Shown: piece after piece, positions 24,195-38,001 of the stretch
How positions within the stretch are numbered: position 1 is the stretch's first letter
Layout: each line of letters starts with the position of its first letter
DNA from: Pisolithus tinctorius
Taxonomy: Eukaryota > Basidiomycota > Agaricomycetes > Boletales > Pisolithaceae
Direction of reading: 5' to 3'
DNA length: 64,000 nucleotides
Assembly (NCBI GenBank): GCA_024663395.1
Contig: JANFAH010000022.1
Span: 496,001-560,000 of the forward strand
Notes under the pieces: model-generated
The model's input: only the letters and a program-made list of their open reading frames with translations
What the model was told of the DNA's origin: nothing
Databases searched by the model: none
Translations under genes and position numbers: made by a program

Positions 24195-25970
24195 CCCAGA
24201 CCCTCACAGTGTTGTCCCAAGAGCCTGAGACAATCCTCTTCCCATCAGGGGAGAATGCAACTGAGTAGACTACCTTTGTATGCCCTTTAAGAGGGCTGCA
24301 AATTTTCACACCTCTCTCAGCATCCCAGACCCTCACAGTGTAGTCCCAAGAGCCTGAGACAATCCTCTTCCCATCAGGGGAGAATGCAACTGAGTTGACT
24401 GACCAAGTATGCCCCTCAAGGGGGCTGCCAATTTGAACACCTCTCTCAGCATCCCACACCCTCACAGTGTAGTCTGTTGAGCCTGAGACAATCTTCTTCC
24501 TATCAGGGGAGAATGTAACTGAGGTGACTGACTTTGTATGACCCTCAAGAGGGCTGCCAATTTGGATGCCTCTCTCAGCATCCCAGACCCTCACAGTCTT
24601 GTCCCCTGAGCCTGAGACAATCCTCTTCCCATCAGGGGAGAATGTAACTGAGTAGACTTCCTGTAGATGCCCCTCAAGAGGGCTACCAATTTGGACACCT
24701 CTCTCAGCATCCCAGACCCTCACAGTGTTGTCCCAAGAGCCTGAGACAAACCTCTTCCCATCAGGGGAGAACACAACTGAGTTGACTGGCTCTGTATGCC
24801 CCTCAAGAGGGCTGCCAATTTGGACACCTCTCTCAGCATCCCAGACCCTCACAGTGTAGTCCCAAGAGCCTGAGACAATCCTCTGCCCATCAGGGGAGAA
24901 TGTAACTGAGTTGACTGGCTCTGTATGCCCCTCAAGAGGGCTGCCAATTTGGGCACCTCTTCAGCATCCCAGACCCTCACAGTCTTGTCCCTTGAGCCTG
25001 AGACAATCTTCTTCCCATCAGGGGAGAATGCAACTGAGTAGACTTCTGCTGTATGCCCCTCAAGAGGGCTGCCAATTTGGGCATGTCTCTCAGCATCCCA
25101 GACCCTCACAGTGTTGTCCAAAGAGCCCAAGAGAATCCTCTTCCCATCAGGGGAGAATGCAACTGAGTGGACTTTCTCTGTATGCCCCTCAAGAGGGCTA
25201 CCAATTTGGACACCTCTCTCAGCATCCCAGACCCTCACAGTCTTGTCCTGTGAGCCTGAGACAATCCTCTTCCCATCAGGGGAGAATACAACAGAGCTGA
25301 CTGACTGTGTATGCCCCTCAAGAGGGCTGCCAATTTCCACACCTCTCTCAGCATCCCAGACCCTCACAGTCTTGTCCCTTGAGCCTGAGACAAATCTCTT
25401 GCCATCAGGGGAGAATGCAACTGAGTAGACTGACTTTGTATGCCCCTCAAGAGGGCTGCCAATTTGGGCACCTCTCTCAGCATCCCAGACCCTCACAGTC
25501 TTGTCCCCTGAGCATGAGACAATCCTCTTCCCATCAGGGGAGAATGCAACTGAGGTGACTGACTGTGTATGCCCCTCAAGAGGGCTGCCAATTTGGACAC
25601 CTCTCTTAGCATCCCAGACCCTCATAGTCCTGTCCAAAGAGCCTGAGACAATCCTCTTCCCATCAGGGGAGAATGCAGCTGAGTAGACTGACTCTGCATG
25701 CCCCTCAAGAGGGCTGCCAATTTGGACACCTCCCTCAGCATCCCAGACCCTCACAGTCTTGTCCCTTGAGCCTGAGACAATACTCTTGCCATCAGGGGAG
25801 AATGCAACTGAGGTGACTGACTGTGTATGCCCCTCAAGAGGGCTGCCAATTTGAACACCTCTCTCAGCATCCCACACCCTCACAGTGTTGTCTGTTGAGC
25901 CTAAGAGAATCCTCCTCCCATCAGGGGAGAATGCAACTGAGCTGACTTCAGCATTGTGCCCCTGTAAGGA
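24195..25970 (-). repeat. WD40-coding tandem repeat, 126-bp period (copy 1)
   Basis: Fourteen units of about 126 bp each encode a 42-residue WD40 blade: GH-x-(S/V)[36 protein letters not shown]. The framework is almost invariant. Changes cluster at a few positions: the residues after GHT, and the residue before D in GSxDxTV (W, R, G, S, Q, L and T all occur). That is the pattern reported for fungal NLR repeats under concerted evolution with diversifying selection on surface residues. Confidence 0.9.
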
Positions 25971-28900
25971 AAGCTGGACAGCTGGCCAATCTTCAAGTCC
26001 TCCATGAGCAACTTGAACAAGGGATGAGAATTTTGGCATGAGCATTTTTGCTACCATGGTATTCAAAGGGGTAAATGGCAGTGCAGAGATGTAAAGGTGT
26101 GGTGCACTGTGTGAGATTGCACTGCTAAAATTGTGAATGAACTTTATCCCATCTTGTGCCAATGCTATGGTCATATCAAAACCACTTTGTGTCTTTGACT
26201 TCCCATTGGTTGATATCAGATGTGAAAACTCAATACTCATAAGCAACCACATCACAGTGCACCCAAGAGCATCCGTAGCAACTCCCAACACACCAAGAAT
26301 GCTTAGAGCCTCTAGCCAGAAGAGTAGCTTTTCACTTCCAAGCACCCCCTCCACCAATTTCACAAGTGCCAAGTCAAATGCTGTCCTCTCCAAATGTTGG
26401 GCCCAGAACCTGCATGAGTAAGATAGATGGGGTGGAATGTTTTCCTTGATTCTCTTTTCCAAATCAGCAACCTCGGAGTTACTGAAGTATGAACTTTCGA
26501 GTCCACATATATTGAAACGCAGGTCATTTGAAAGAATCCGCAATGAGGCGAACGCAAGGTTGTACATCTTGGGTTCCCCAACAAAGTATGTCTGACTCCG
26601 TGCAGGGTCAATGAGGAAGTCATAGAACGACGCATGTAGTGGTCGGACAGGAGAAGACCGGTCTGTAACACCACTCAATAGCAGGGACATGGATTCAAGA
26701 ATGGCAACCATGTCATGACGGTCCTCATTAGCAGGGAAGCGACTGCGCATCTTGCCAAGTGCATCTATATGCAAAGGTTTGAGCGTCGAAATGATCTGCT
26801 GCATGACAGAGCGGAATTGCGTGAGCGCGGTCTGGTCATTGGGGATGGCATTTTTGAGGATCGCTTGGTACATGGCATCCAGTAGTCCACCTGACGGAAG
26901 AAGCATGATACTGTCGAAGCGTTCCTTGACTGATCCACTTTTGACCGTACAACCCAGGTTTACGAACTCGCAAGCCAGATGCGCCCATTCAAATAGACCT
27001 CCTGCCTTCTGGGCGATCCTATAGACTTCGGTGGGTCCAAAATCCCGAAGAGGGCCCAACCTTTTCATAATATATAGATGGATATCATCTTCCTCTGATG
27101 CCTCATGGATGTCGTCCAACGAGGCTGCCCTCACATGCCGAGCGGCACTGAGTGCATACTTGATATCAGGAAATGGACGGGATGTTACGAGGATGCGAAC
27201 ATTGCGAGGTAGGCCAGCATCCTGCGCAGACGCAAGCACCGACAACAGCTCCCTCCGCGATTGTTCCAGACTGCTTTCGTCCAATGCATCAACAACGATA
27301 ACCACATTGCCAACCACATGACCAGAGACCTTGTACAACGGTTCCAAAATAAGCTTCTGCCACTGGAGGGCGACGTCAGAAGTGGTCTTCAGAGAACCAT
27401 CCGTCGCAAGTGCACCCGCTAAGGCTCGCTGGAATGCGGGATCACGTCCTGCCAAATCGCACGCGATGGTTCTGAATATCTTTCCTTCAAGATGCTCGGC
27501 CTGCCAGTCACGGGAAAAGCAAAAACAGGACCCGACCCCTCCAACGTTCTCAAACCACAGCGCGATTGTATGCGCAATAGCAGACTTCCCTTTGCCAGCC
27601 TGCCCATGGAGCCAGAGAATGTGCGGAACATTTTCATCGGTGTCATAGATCCAGTCGATAATCTCTGTAAGGATCTCAGTTCTAGTCCCGTCGAGGCATT
27701 TCTTGGTCCAGTTGGGACCTGCACCTCTAGCACGGACCAAACTGTCCAAGTCCAGGTCTTCAAGTACGCAGAACGCATCAACCCGGACGCCCCGATCTTT
27801 GCGGTGCCGGTACTGTTCCATCAGGTCGTCTAGTGCCTGAGTGTACACAATGGAAACGTCCTGTGTCTCATATTCTACGTCTTTCCTGGATATCTTCCCT
27901 GATGCCAAGTTTCATTAGGCTTGGGCGGTGAGCAAGTGGGATGGACATACAGAACTCCTCTGTCGTGGAATAATTCTTGATGAACTGCACCACACCACTG
28001 GTCATCAGTGCAATCTTCGCGAAGGTTTCCCGCATCCCAGACATGTCCTTGGGGGTAGTTTCTTCCGTGAGAAATTCGTAAACCTTTTTGATCGTACTCA
28101 GAAGGTGGGACAGCCACTCGTCTCGGATATCTTGAACTACAAACATCTATGGACGACTACGTAAGACGAGGAGTGCATCCAAGAATGATAACGTACCTGA
28201 GAAATGGCTGCTAACATTCCCAGCGCCATTCGAGCATAGGGATGGATCTAGGGCTGGCGTGCAGTCAGCGGATTATTTGAAGAAATGAGCGCCTACCTTA
28301 GTAATAGTGGTAACGACTTGGTTGAAATCTTTGAACAGTTTTAGATGCGTATCGGAAGGGCTTTGAGTCTCAGAGAATGTTGCACTTGTAATACCGGGAA
28401 GGTGAATAGCGTCTTCATCGGCATTCGACATGGAACCCATCCTGAAGGTCGGCTCAATGGCTGACCTCTGAGTCTGTTCAGCGAGCTCATTCAGAATCTT
28501 TGGAATATTAAAAGGGAGTAGATTACATACTTCATGGGTTGCAGCAGCCTGAAGTTGCTCTTGTTCTTTTTGTTCGCAAGTCACCCGACCAATATGTGTG
28601 TGGGTGCTGTCTTCGGTGATGGAAGCTGGGTAACTTGGCTCGGATGGATGAGAGAAGGCCGACATTGGCCCCTGAGAGACACTGCTCGAAGCTCGATTGT
28701 CAGGGGCAGATGCCCAACAGCATTCTGGGACGGCCCCTGTGAATAATTTTTGGTCAATTGACACATACCATCGCAAAGAAGCAGTATTTCTACATACCGG
28801 AGAAGGGTCGAGGTTGGATCGGTTCGTAACGCTAGTGCGACGGTTCTTTGACTGCTTGCTGGTCATTGCGATGAAATGAGTAATTCGACAGATGCCATCG

Positions 28901-28980
28901 ACAGACATGAATGGATGCCCTACCGAGCTGAATGGATTCGCAGCCCTGAAACGACGTCTCGTTGACTGACAGTTGCCCAT

Positions 28981-30084
28981 TGAGAATGTATGTTTCGTAT
29001 GAAGTTTTGCGAGTTCGTTTCGATGGGTGAGTGTCAAGCTCGACGAGGAAAGGGTGAGGGCTAGCACAGCTGACACGTGGCAGCAGCGACGCAATTGGAC
29101 GACCCGCTCCAGGTTATCAATTTCACTCCCTGGTGGGGCACCTCCACTCTTACGGGAGCACTAGTCGAAGCATCTTGAACTATCTCGAGAGTATCTCAGG
29201 TCAACGAAATATCAATATTTCACGTCTTATAGCCTCCCCCACTCTCGAAACGACCTCGTAAGACAGCAATTGTTAGGTGTAATTACCATTGACGTCCAGT
29301 AAACCCCTCACAGGCGCGATCGGCCGACCCTCATCTACATGCTGAATAGTGTCAACGAGCATTTATGACCTTTACCATATGCAACAAGGCGCATAAATAT
29401 GTGATCAGTGCGAGGCAGGAAAAAGAAGACGGTGACCGTGCCAGTGAACAGACCACTCATGGATATCAATCTCCAGTGAGTTCTCTTGCGAGGAGCTTTG
29501 ATGGTATACGAAGGACATGTACTACTTCGACAGCGTGACAAATGTGAGTTTGTGGGCGAATATTTAAGCTCCGACTGGGATTCAAACTCCGCCGAAAAGC
29601 GTGCATGCTTACCAACAGAGAGATCTAGCAAGTATTGTAGTGTGAATACAAAGCAGATGTATACATGGGGGGAGGGGGGGAGACAAGAATACAGCTAGGG
29701 GGGGGGAATGGGGATGCATACTAAATGATGATCAATATTCTGATTAGACAAGAGCAGTCAGAGTTTGAATACTGATATTCTCAACTGAAAACTCACCACA
29801 AACACCTGACAAACACCCAAGGAATTAGCTGAACCTCTAGCAACTTTGAGGGAGGCTAATGTCCGCTGGAAAAGCCTGTAAGAACATACCCATTGACTTG
29901 AAGAGTGTATTAATGCTATCCAAGAGGCAAGATTAGGGAATGTCTGGCACAAGTTACATTTGACTTACGACTGTGGACTGACTCAGATCTTTGGCTATTA
30001 TTTCAGTATTCGTTGTGTAATCATCAGCACGCAGGCACAGTGCGAACATGTGTGTCAGCAGCAGGGTCTCTTTCTGAGAGGTGA
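28981..30084. other. Intergenic junction between the two duplicated blocks
   Basis: Similarity to copy 2 (38002-38175) continues to about 29155, then stops. Beyond this are short unconvincing frames, a G-run patch at 29667-29710, and unique sequence up to 30084 where AKR1 copy 2 begins abruptly within an intron. No gene is recognised. A small palindromic CTCGAGAG patch lies near 29180. Confidence 0.5.
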
Positions 30085-32360
30085 ATGTGTTCAACGTTCA
30101 ATTACACCATCATCATTTACACACATCCCCTAGTACGCCTCTCCATTGGGCAGCGATCAACGCGCAGCTGGCTACTTGTTGTTACCTCATAGAGCCAGGT
30201 GCAGAAGTAGATGCGGTTGGAGGTGGTTTACAAGCTACCCCTTTGTAGTGGGCTGCACGAAATGGGCACCTCTACATGATCCATCTCCTGATTTCCCATA
30301 ATGCAGATCCAAATTTCACTGACACCCAAGGGTACAATGCTCTCCACCTTGTTACCCATTCATCTTCCGTCATGCTGCTGCTATACCTTCTTCACCAACT
30401 CGTTAACGTTGATTCTCGTGATATGCAGGGATTAACATCTTTGATGTGGGCAGCTTACCAGGGTGATGCATTGTCCGTCGACTTACTGCTGAAGCACAGT
30501 GCAAACCTGAATCTTAAGGACAATGTCAGCCTGTTGCTGCTACACTGGGCTGTGGTTAGGGGGAACAGAGCTATTCTTCGCCAACTTGTAGAGATTGGAG
30601 CCAATATTCATGCAAAAGATGCTGAGGGTCACACTCCTAGAATTGGCTGTTGAACTGAAAAGCTTCGGTGCCTGGAAGCATTCCATGGAGGAGGGTGGTA
30701 TGAATGAATTCAGTGTCAAGAAGGTAAAGCCCTTGAATGAGGTAGGTCTTGTTTATTTGTGCAAAGTCTCCTCTGATGCCGGCCCTAGAGAAATACTCGC
30801 ATTGCAATTTTTGTCTTACCTGCACTATTCCTCTATATCATATTTACCACCTTGTCAATATCACCGTGGTATACTGGAATGGTACTGGCTATGGCAGAAT
30901 TTTTTGCTCTTCATCATGTGAGTTATTTCTTTGCTATGAGATATGGTTTAATGTTTTTCTGAGCAGATCATTATGCGTGTACTCTTTAACAAAGATTCGT
31001 ATGTGGAGACTGTTAACCAAAGTCCATATTTCGTGGGTATCATTGCCAGTTCATATGCTCGATCCTGGCACATGTCCTCATCCAGTCAATCATGGAGAGC
31101 TCAAGGCTGTAAGTTGACCCGTTTCTTAAACCTATGATTATATCATGAGCTTGGTATTGTCACAGATCATTGAGGACCTCGCTTCGGAAGGGCAACTTAA
31201 TGGTCAAACATTCTGCATACAATGCATGGTATGTCGTAGGTGTTGCTGCCGCCACTTCAGGATTCCTCAGTTATTTCCTCTGGGCAAAGAAACCTCTTTG
31301 CTCAAAGCATTGTCGTATGTGCGATCGATGTGTGGCTAGAAGTGATCAGTAAGTTTCTGGAGTTGTAGCTGTTTTTACCATTTTACATACCATCCACAGC
31401 CATTGTCCCTGGATATGGAATTGTGGTGTGTACCTACTATGACTTCAATCACTCAACTTCTCACATTTACTTTCAGTTGGCTCTAACAATCACTGACAAT
31501 TCCTCATGTTCATCACTATGTTAGTCACAGGCATTATCCTTTTCGACTATTTGACCTATGAGTGTAAGTCCACCGAACCAATGAAATCTCACCGCCCTGC
31601 TTCCTCCCTCTCATACAGTCTATGCATCTGCCACTGCTCCAGACAATATCATGGCTGATTGCTCTCCTATTTTCTGTGTACCTGCAGCAATCGATTCCTT
31701 CCTTCTCTCAATGTCGCTGTGGTCCACTTTGCAATTGACCTGGACTTTGGTTCTTTTGCTCACCCAATTCTGGCAAGTTGCTCGCCAGCTTACAACTCCC
31801 GAAGTGTCCAACCTTGGTCGCTATGGATCCATGGGTGGTTGCAGTGGTCTTGTGGCTGGCAGCGGAGCCACTGGCATTCAAATGGGTCACTGTCATCACC
31901 ATGTGGTGAACAATGACCGAGGGGACGAAGAGAGTGAAGGCGAGGGGGAACCCAAACATCGACACCATCATGTGGGGTTATGTAAAGCACTTTCAGCTCC
32001 AGGAACTTGTGGAGCATTTCTCCTCAACCTTGTTGGACTCGATCATTTTACCTGCAGTCATGCTGCTCACGGTCTAGCCCTGGGTCTTCTTCTGCTTGTG
32101 CCCCGAATCCATTCGACCTTGGCTTGGTCCGCAATTGTTGAGACTTCTGGACAATGGGGAAGGAAGTGGGGGTGGATTATGGACAGGTATACGATGTACC
32201 TCCTGAAGGATTTGAGGAGGGGGAAAGGAAGAGAGATGCCGAATGGGGTGAATTCAAGTGCGACCATGATGGCGGAAGTAGAAGTAAGAGCCTTCTTGCA
32301 AAACTTGGTTTGAGGATGACAACCAGTTCGAGCTGGAGAGGTTATGAACCACTCAGCTAA
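30085..32360 (+). pseudogene. AKR1-like ankyrin-DHHC palmitoyltransferase, copy 2 (truncated)
   Basis: The copy starts inside the intron preceding [15 protein letters not shown], so the first ankyrin exon is missing. The ankyrin block runs to about 30650, the membrane-region exons are partly deleted around 31040-31060, the Cys-rich domain lies at 31270-31410, and the C-terminal exon ends at 32360. Unlike copy 1, the catalytic motif splices to intact DHHC followed by PWIW. A TAG at 30246 replaces the CAG found in copy 1, and part of the loop region near 30640 is out of frame. It carries no transposon insertions and so preserves the empty sites of the copy 1 insertions. Confidence 0.82.
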
Positions 32361-32863
32361 GTGTAACTTACTTTCCCAATGTTCACTGGTTTTCTTATAC
32401 CTTGCATCTGGTGTGTACACAATCCTGAATTCCTGCCTTATGTAAATTGATCTATAATACCTTTCGTAAACTGTGGAGTTTCTGCACCTAGACTATATAA
32501 AGCATGCAAATTTGGTCAGACATTTTGTAACTGACTGCACAATTATGTGAACCCCAAGTCATCAGTGCACTACAGACAACAGAGAAGGCTTTCAACTTTG
32601 TCCCTCTCAGAATTTTTGTAATTGTAATTTTAGAATTTAAGCTGTGGATTTCTGACAAGTTTTCCTGTCTTAAATGTTGTTGGCCATGTGGTGAAACTAA
32701 CTAGAGGGGATGCTTTTTCCACCATCAAGACAATTTTCATCTAAATCTGAACCTATTGAGTTGGCAATCATGATATGACATTGGTCAATCCTTACAAATC
32801 ACAGGTATTACCACTATTGTTTACATGCTAAGAGATACAAACTCATGTGCTGTAATGTAAAGG

Positions 32864-35800
32864 CTAGGCAGGTAGCTTGAAACATTCATGCCATCTATTG
32901 CCATGAGCTGTCTGACTCAAGTCCAGCTCTATGCAAGAACCTCGAGGAATGACTACCCTGGTCCATGTTGAGTACCACTGCCCCCAGAAGGATGGGGGTA
33001 TCCAAAGTAACAGTCTACCTTTTGGGCCTCTGAGCCAGCCATCACCATGCAACTTGACTGGTTCATTCCTCATAACTGCATCCTCATATTGAAATCCATC
33101 AAGAAGTTGTGCAGTGTCATGAATTGCATGTGAAGGGTTTGATGAGAAACAAACAAGGCATGCTACAACCCCATGCCCCTCCAGAGGATAGCCAATTTGT
33201 ACACCTCTCTCAGCATCCCAGACCCTCACAGTCTTGTCCCAAGAGCCTGAGACAATCCTCTTCCCATCAGGGGAGAATGCAACTCAGGTGACTGACTCTG
33301 TATGTCCCTCAAGAGGGCACCCAACTTGGACACCTCTCTCAGCATCCCAGACCCTCACAGTCTTGTCCCAAGAGCCTGAGACAATCCTCTTCCCATCAGG
33401 GGAGAATGAAACTGAGGTGACAAACAAAGTATGCCCCTCAAGAGGGCTGCCAATTTGCACACCTCTCTCAGCATCCCAGACCCTCACAGTCTTGTCCCAA
33501 GAGCCTGAGACAATCCTCTTCCTATCAGGGGAGAATGCAACTGAGTAGGCTGTCATTGTATGCCCCTGAAGAGGGCTGCCAATTTGAACACCTCTCTCAG
33601 CATCCCAGACGCTCACAGTGTTGTCCCAAGAGCCTGAGACAATCCTTTTCCCATCAGTGGAGAATGCAACTGAGCTGACTGACCAAGTATGCCCCTCGAG
33701 AGGGCTGCCAATTTGGACACCTCTCTCAGCATCCCAGACCCTCACAGTCATGTCCCTTGAGCCTGAGACAATCCTCTTCCCATCAGGGGAGAATGCAACT
33801 GAGTAGACTGTGTTTGTATGCCCCTCAAGAGGGCTGCCAATTTGAACACCTCTCTCACCATCCCAGACCCTCACAGTGTTGTCCTTTGAGCCTGAGACAA
33901 TCCTCTTCCCATCAGGGGAGAATGCAACTGAGTTGACTGACTCTGCATGCTCCTCAAGAGGGCTGCCAATTTGAACACCTTTCTCAGCATCCCAGACCCT
34001 CACAATGTTGTCCTCTGAGCCTGAGACAATCCTCTTCCCATCAGGGGAGAATGCAACTGAGTTGACTGACTCTGTATGTCCCTCAAGAGGGCTGCCAATT
34101 TGGACACCTCTCTCAGCATCCCAGACCCTCACAGTGTTGTCCCAAGAGCCTGAGACAATCCTCTTCCCATCAGGGGAGAATGCAACTGAGTAGACTGATG
34201 AAGTATATCCCTCAAGAGGGCTGCCAATTTGCACACCTCTCTCAGCATCCCAGACCCTCATAGTCCTGTCCCCTGAGCCTGAGACAATCCTTTTCCCATC
34301 AGGGGAGAATGCAACTGAGTAGACTGACTCTGTATGCCCCTGAAGAGGGCTGCCAATTTGGACACCTCTCTCAGTATCCCAGACCCTCACAGTGTTGTCC
34401 CAAGAGCCTGAGACAATCCTCTTCCCATCAGGGGAGAATGCAACTGAGTAGACTGTCCAAGTATGACCCTCAAGAGGGCTGCCAATTTGGACACCTCTCA
34501 GCATCCCAGATCCTCACAGTGTTGTCATATGAACCTGAGACAATCCTCTTCCCATCAGGGGAGAATGCAACTGAGTAGACTGATGAAGTATACCCCTCAA
34601 GAGGGCTGCCAATTTGCACACCTCTCTCAGCATCCCAGACCCTCATAGTCCTGTCCCCTGAGCCTGAGACAATCCTTTTCCCATCAGGGGAGAATGCAAC
34701 TGAGTAGACTGACTCTGTATGCCCCTGAAGAGGGCTGCCAATTTAAACACCTCTCTCAGCATCCCAGACCCTCACAGTCATGTCCCTTGAGCCTGAGACA
34801 ATCCTCTTCCCATCAGTGGAGAATGCAACAGAGCTGACTAACCAAGTATGCCCCTCAAGAGGGCTGCCAATTTGGACACCTCTCTCAGCATCCCAGACCC
34901 TCACAGTGTTGTCCCCTGAGCCTGAGACAATCTTCTTCCCATCAGGGGAGAATGCAACTGAGTTGACTCCAGCATTGTGCCCCTGTAAGTAAAGCTGGAC
35001 AGCTGGCCAATCTTCAGGTCCTCCATGAGCAACTTGAACAAGGTTTGAGAATTTTGGCATGAGCATTTTTGCTACCATGGTATTCAAAGGGGTAAATGGC
35101 AGTGCAGAGATGTAAAGGTGTGGAGCACTGTGTGAGATTGCACTGCTAAAGTTGTGAATGAACTTGATCTCATCTTGTGCCAATGCTATGGTCTCTTCAA
35201 AACCACTTTGTGTCTTTGACTTCACATTAGTTGATATCAGATGTGAAAACTCAATACTCACAAGCAGCCACCTCACAGTGCACCCAAGAGCATCTGTAGC
35301 AACTCCCAACACACCAAGAAGGCTTAGAGCCTCTATCCAGAAGAGTAGCTTTTCACTTCTAACCACCCCCTCCACCAATTTCACAAGTGCCAAGTCAAAT
35401 ACTGTCATCTCCAGATGTTGGGCCCAGAACCTGAATGAGTAAGATAGATGGGGTGGAATGTTTTCCTTGATTCTCTTTTCCAAATCAGCAACCTCGGAGT
35501 TACTGAAGTATGAACTTTCGAGTCCACATATATTGAAACGCAGGTCATTCGAAAGAATCCGCAATGAGGCGAACGCAAGGTTGTACATCTTGGGTTCACC
35601 AACAAAGTATATCTGACTCCATGCAGGGTCAATGAGGAAGTCATAGAACGACGCATGTAGTGGTCAGACAGGAGAAGCCCGGTCTGTAACACCACTCAAT
35701 AGCAGGGACATGGATTCAAGAATGGCAACCATGTCATGACGGTCCTCGTTAGCAGGGAAGCGACTGTGCATCTTGCCGAGTGCATCTATATGCAAAGGTT

Positions 35801-38001
35801 TGAGTGTCGAAATGATCTGCTGCATGACAGAGCGGAATTGCATGAGTGCAGTCTGGTCATTGGGGATGGCATTTTTGAGGATCGCTTGGTACATGGCATC
35901 CAGTAGTCCACCTGACGGAAGAAGCATGATATTGTTGAAGCGTTCCTTGACTGATCCGTTCTTGACCGTACGAGCCGGGTTTACGAACTCGCAAGCCAGA
36001 AGCGCCCATTCAAATAGACCTTCCGCCTTCTGGGCAGCCCTATAGACTTCGGTGGGTCCAATATCCCGAAGTGGGCCCAATCTTTTCATAATATATAGAC
36101 AGATATCACCTTCCTCTGATGCCTCATGGATGTCATCCAACGAGGCTGCCCTCACATGCCGAGTGGCACTGAGTGCATACTTGATATCAGGAAATGGATG
36201 GGATGTTACGAGGATGCAAACATTGCGAGGTAGGCCAGCATCCTGCACAGACGCAAGCACCGACAACAGCTCCCTCTGCAATTGTTCCAGACCACTTTCA
36301 TCCAATGCATCGACAATGATAACCACATTGCCAACCACATGACCAGAGACCTTGTACAACGGTTCCAAAATAAGCTTCTGCCACTGGAGGGCGACGTCAG
36401 AAGTGGTCTTCAGAGAACCATCCGTCGCAAGTGCACCCGCTAAGGCTCGCTGGAATGCGGGATCACGTCCTGCCAAATCGCACGCAATGGTTCTGAATAT
36501 CTTTTCTTCAAGATGCTCGGCCTGCCAGTCATGGGAAAAGCAAAAACAGGACCCTACCCCTCCAACATTCTCAAACCACAGCGTGATCATATGTGCAATA
36601 GCAGACTTCCCTTTGCCAGCCTGCCCATGGAGCCAGAGAATGCGCGGAACATTTTCATCGGTGTCATAGATCCAGTCGATAATCTCCGTAAGGATCTCAG
36701 TTCTAGTCCCGTCGAGGCATTTCTTGGTCCAGTTGGGACCTGCACCTCTGGCACGGACCAAACTGTCCAAGTCCAGGTCTTCAAGTACGCGGAATGCATC
36801 AACCCGGACGCCCCGATCTTTGTGGTGCCGGTACTGTTCCATCAGGTCGTCTAGTGCCTGAGTGTACACAATGGAAATGTCCTCCATCTGATATTCTACG
36901 TCTTTCCCTGATCTCTTCCCTGATGCCACGTTTCATTAGGCTTGGGTGGTGAGCAAGTGTGATGGATGTACAGAACTCCTCTGACGCGGAATAATTCTTG
37001 ACGAACTGCACTGCACTACTGGTCATCAGTGCGATCTTCGCGAAGGTTTCCCGCATCCCAGACATGTCCTTGGGGGTAGTCTCTTCCGTGAGAAATTCGT
37101 AAACCTTTTTGATCGTATCCAACAGGCGCGACAGCCGCTCGTTTCGGATCTCTTGAACTACGAACATCTACGTACGACTACGTAAGACGAGGAACATGTC
37201 CGAGATTGAGAACGTACCTGCGCAACGGCTGCTAACATTCCAGCGACATCCGGGCGTACAGATGGATCTGGCGCAGACGTGCAGTCAGAAGATGTATATA
37301 GAAACATGAGTGCCTACCTTAGCAATGGTGGCAACGACTTGATTGAAATCTTTGAACGGTTTTAGATACGTATCGGGAGGGCTCTGAACCTCAGCGAATG
37401 TTGCATTTGCAACACCGGGAAGGTGAATAGCATCTCCATCGGCATTCGACGTGGAACCCATCCTGAAAGTCGGCTCAATGGCTGACCTCTGAGTCTGTTC
37501 AGCGAGCTCATTCAGAATCTTTGGAACATTAAAAGGGAATAGATTGCATACTTCATAGGTTGCAGCAGCCTGAAGTTGCTCTTGCTCTCTTTGTTCGCAA
37601 GTCACCTGACCAATATGTGTGTCGGCGCTCTCTCCGGTGGCGGAAGCTGCATAACTTGGCTCGGATGGATGAGAGAGTGACGACGTTGGCCCTTGAGAGA
37701 CGCTACCCGACACTTGAGTGTCAGAGGGTAAGTGCTCAGCAGTAATCTGGGACGGCCCCTGTGAATAATTTTTGGCCAATTGACGTATACCGTCGCAAGG
37801 AAGCAGTATTCTACACACCGGAGAAGGGTCGAGGTTGGATCGGTTCGTAACGCTAGTGCGACGGTTCTTTGACTGCTTGCTGGTCATTGCGATGAAATGA
37901 GTAATTCGACAGATGCCATCGACAGACATGAATGGATGCCCTACCGAGCTGAATGGATTCGCAGCCCTGAAATGATGTCTCGTTGACTGACAGTTGCCCA
38001 T
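32864..38001 (-). pseudogene. NACHT-WD40 (STAND/NLR-like) gene, copy 2 (broken)
   Basis: The organisation matches copy 1: MGNCQST start candidate at 38001, helical N-terminal exons, a NACHT frame at 35664-36929 with GQAGKGKS, 14 WD40 units, and a C-terminal tail ending KLPA at 32864. The lesions differ from copy 1. They are TGA at 35664 where copy 1 has CGA, TAA at 34743 (CAA expected from neighbouring repeats), TGA at 33284 (TCA expected), and a two-base deletion near 34496. The N-terminal frame is open across QITAEHLPSDTQVSGSVSQG, where copy 1 has lost a base. So each copy keeps parts the other has lost, and neither can encode the full protein without recoding. Confidence 0.88.
33190..34985 (-). 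repeat. WD40-coding tandem repeat, 126-bp period (copy 2)
   Basis: Fourteen near-identical 126-bp units encode WD40 blades, the same number as in copy 1 but in a different order of variants. A pair of units (TESVYSV...GSGDRTM followed by YTSSVYSV) occurs twice, at about 34200-34340 and 34585-34730, which points to internal block duplication or gene conversion after the two genes separated. Confidence 0.88.

Larger units (their letters stand above)
23123..28980 (-). pseudogene. NACHT-WD40 (STAND/NLR-like) gene, copy 1 (broken)
   Basis: Fungal NACHT-WD40 proteins are STAND NTPases thought to sense non-self and to mediate incompatibility or immunity. Reading leftward: an N-terminal exon with candidate starts MGNCQST (28980) or MTSKQSK (28866), a GTATGT intron, and helical exons. 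A 52-nt intron at 27899-27950 joins EEF to WKISRKDVEY. The 1,019-aa frame 24849-27908 holds Walker A GQAGKGKS (residues 102-109), Walker B VVIVVDALDE, then WD40 repeats of 42 residues. In total 14 repeats are visible. A one-base deletion near 24957 shifts the frame, and a solo LTR (23475-24188) splits the last repeat from the C-terminal tail (23123-23461). Against copy 2, there are also single-base indels near 28712 and 28215. The nucleotide-binding core itself is open. Confidence 0.88.

Noticed and set aside
24911..25686. Plus-strand repetitive reading frames across the WD40 array (also 33109-34992)
   Set aside because: They are mirror frames of the minus-strand 126-bp WD40 units. They repeat because the real gene repeats and contain no independent domain.
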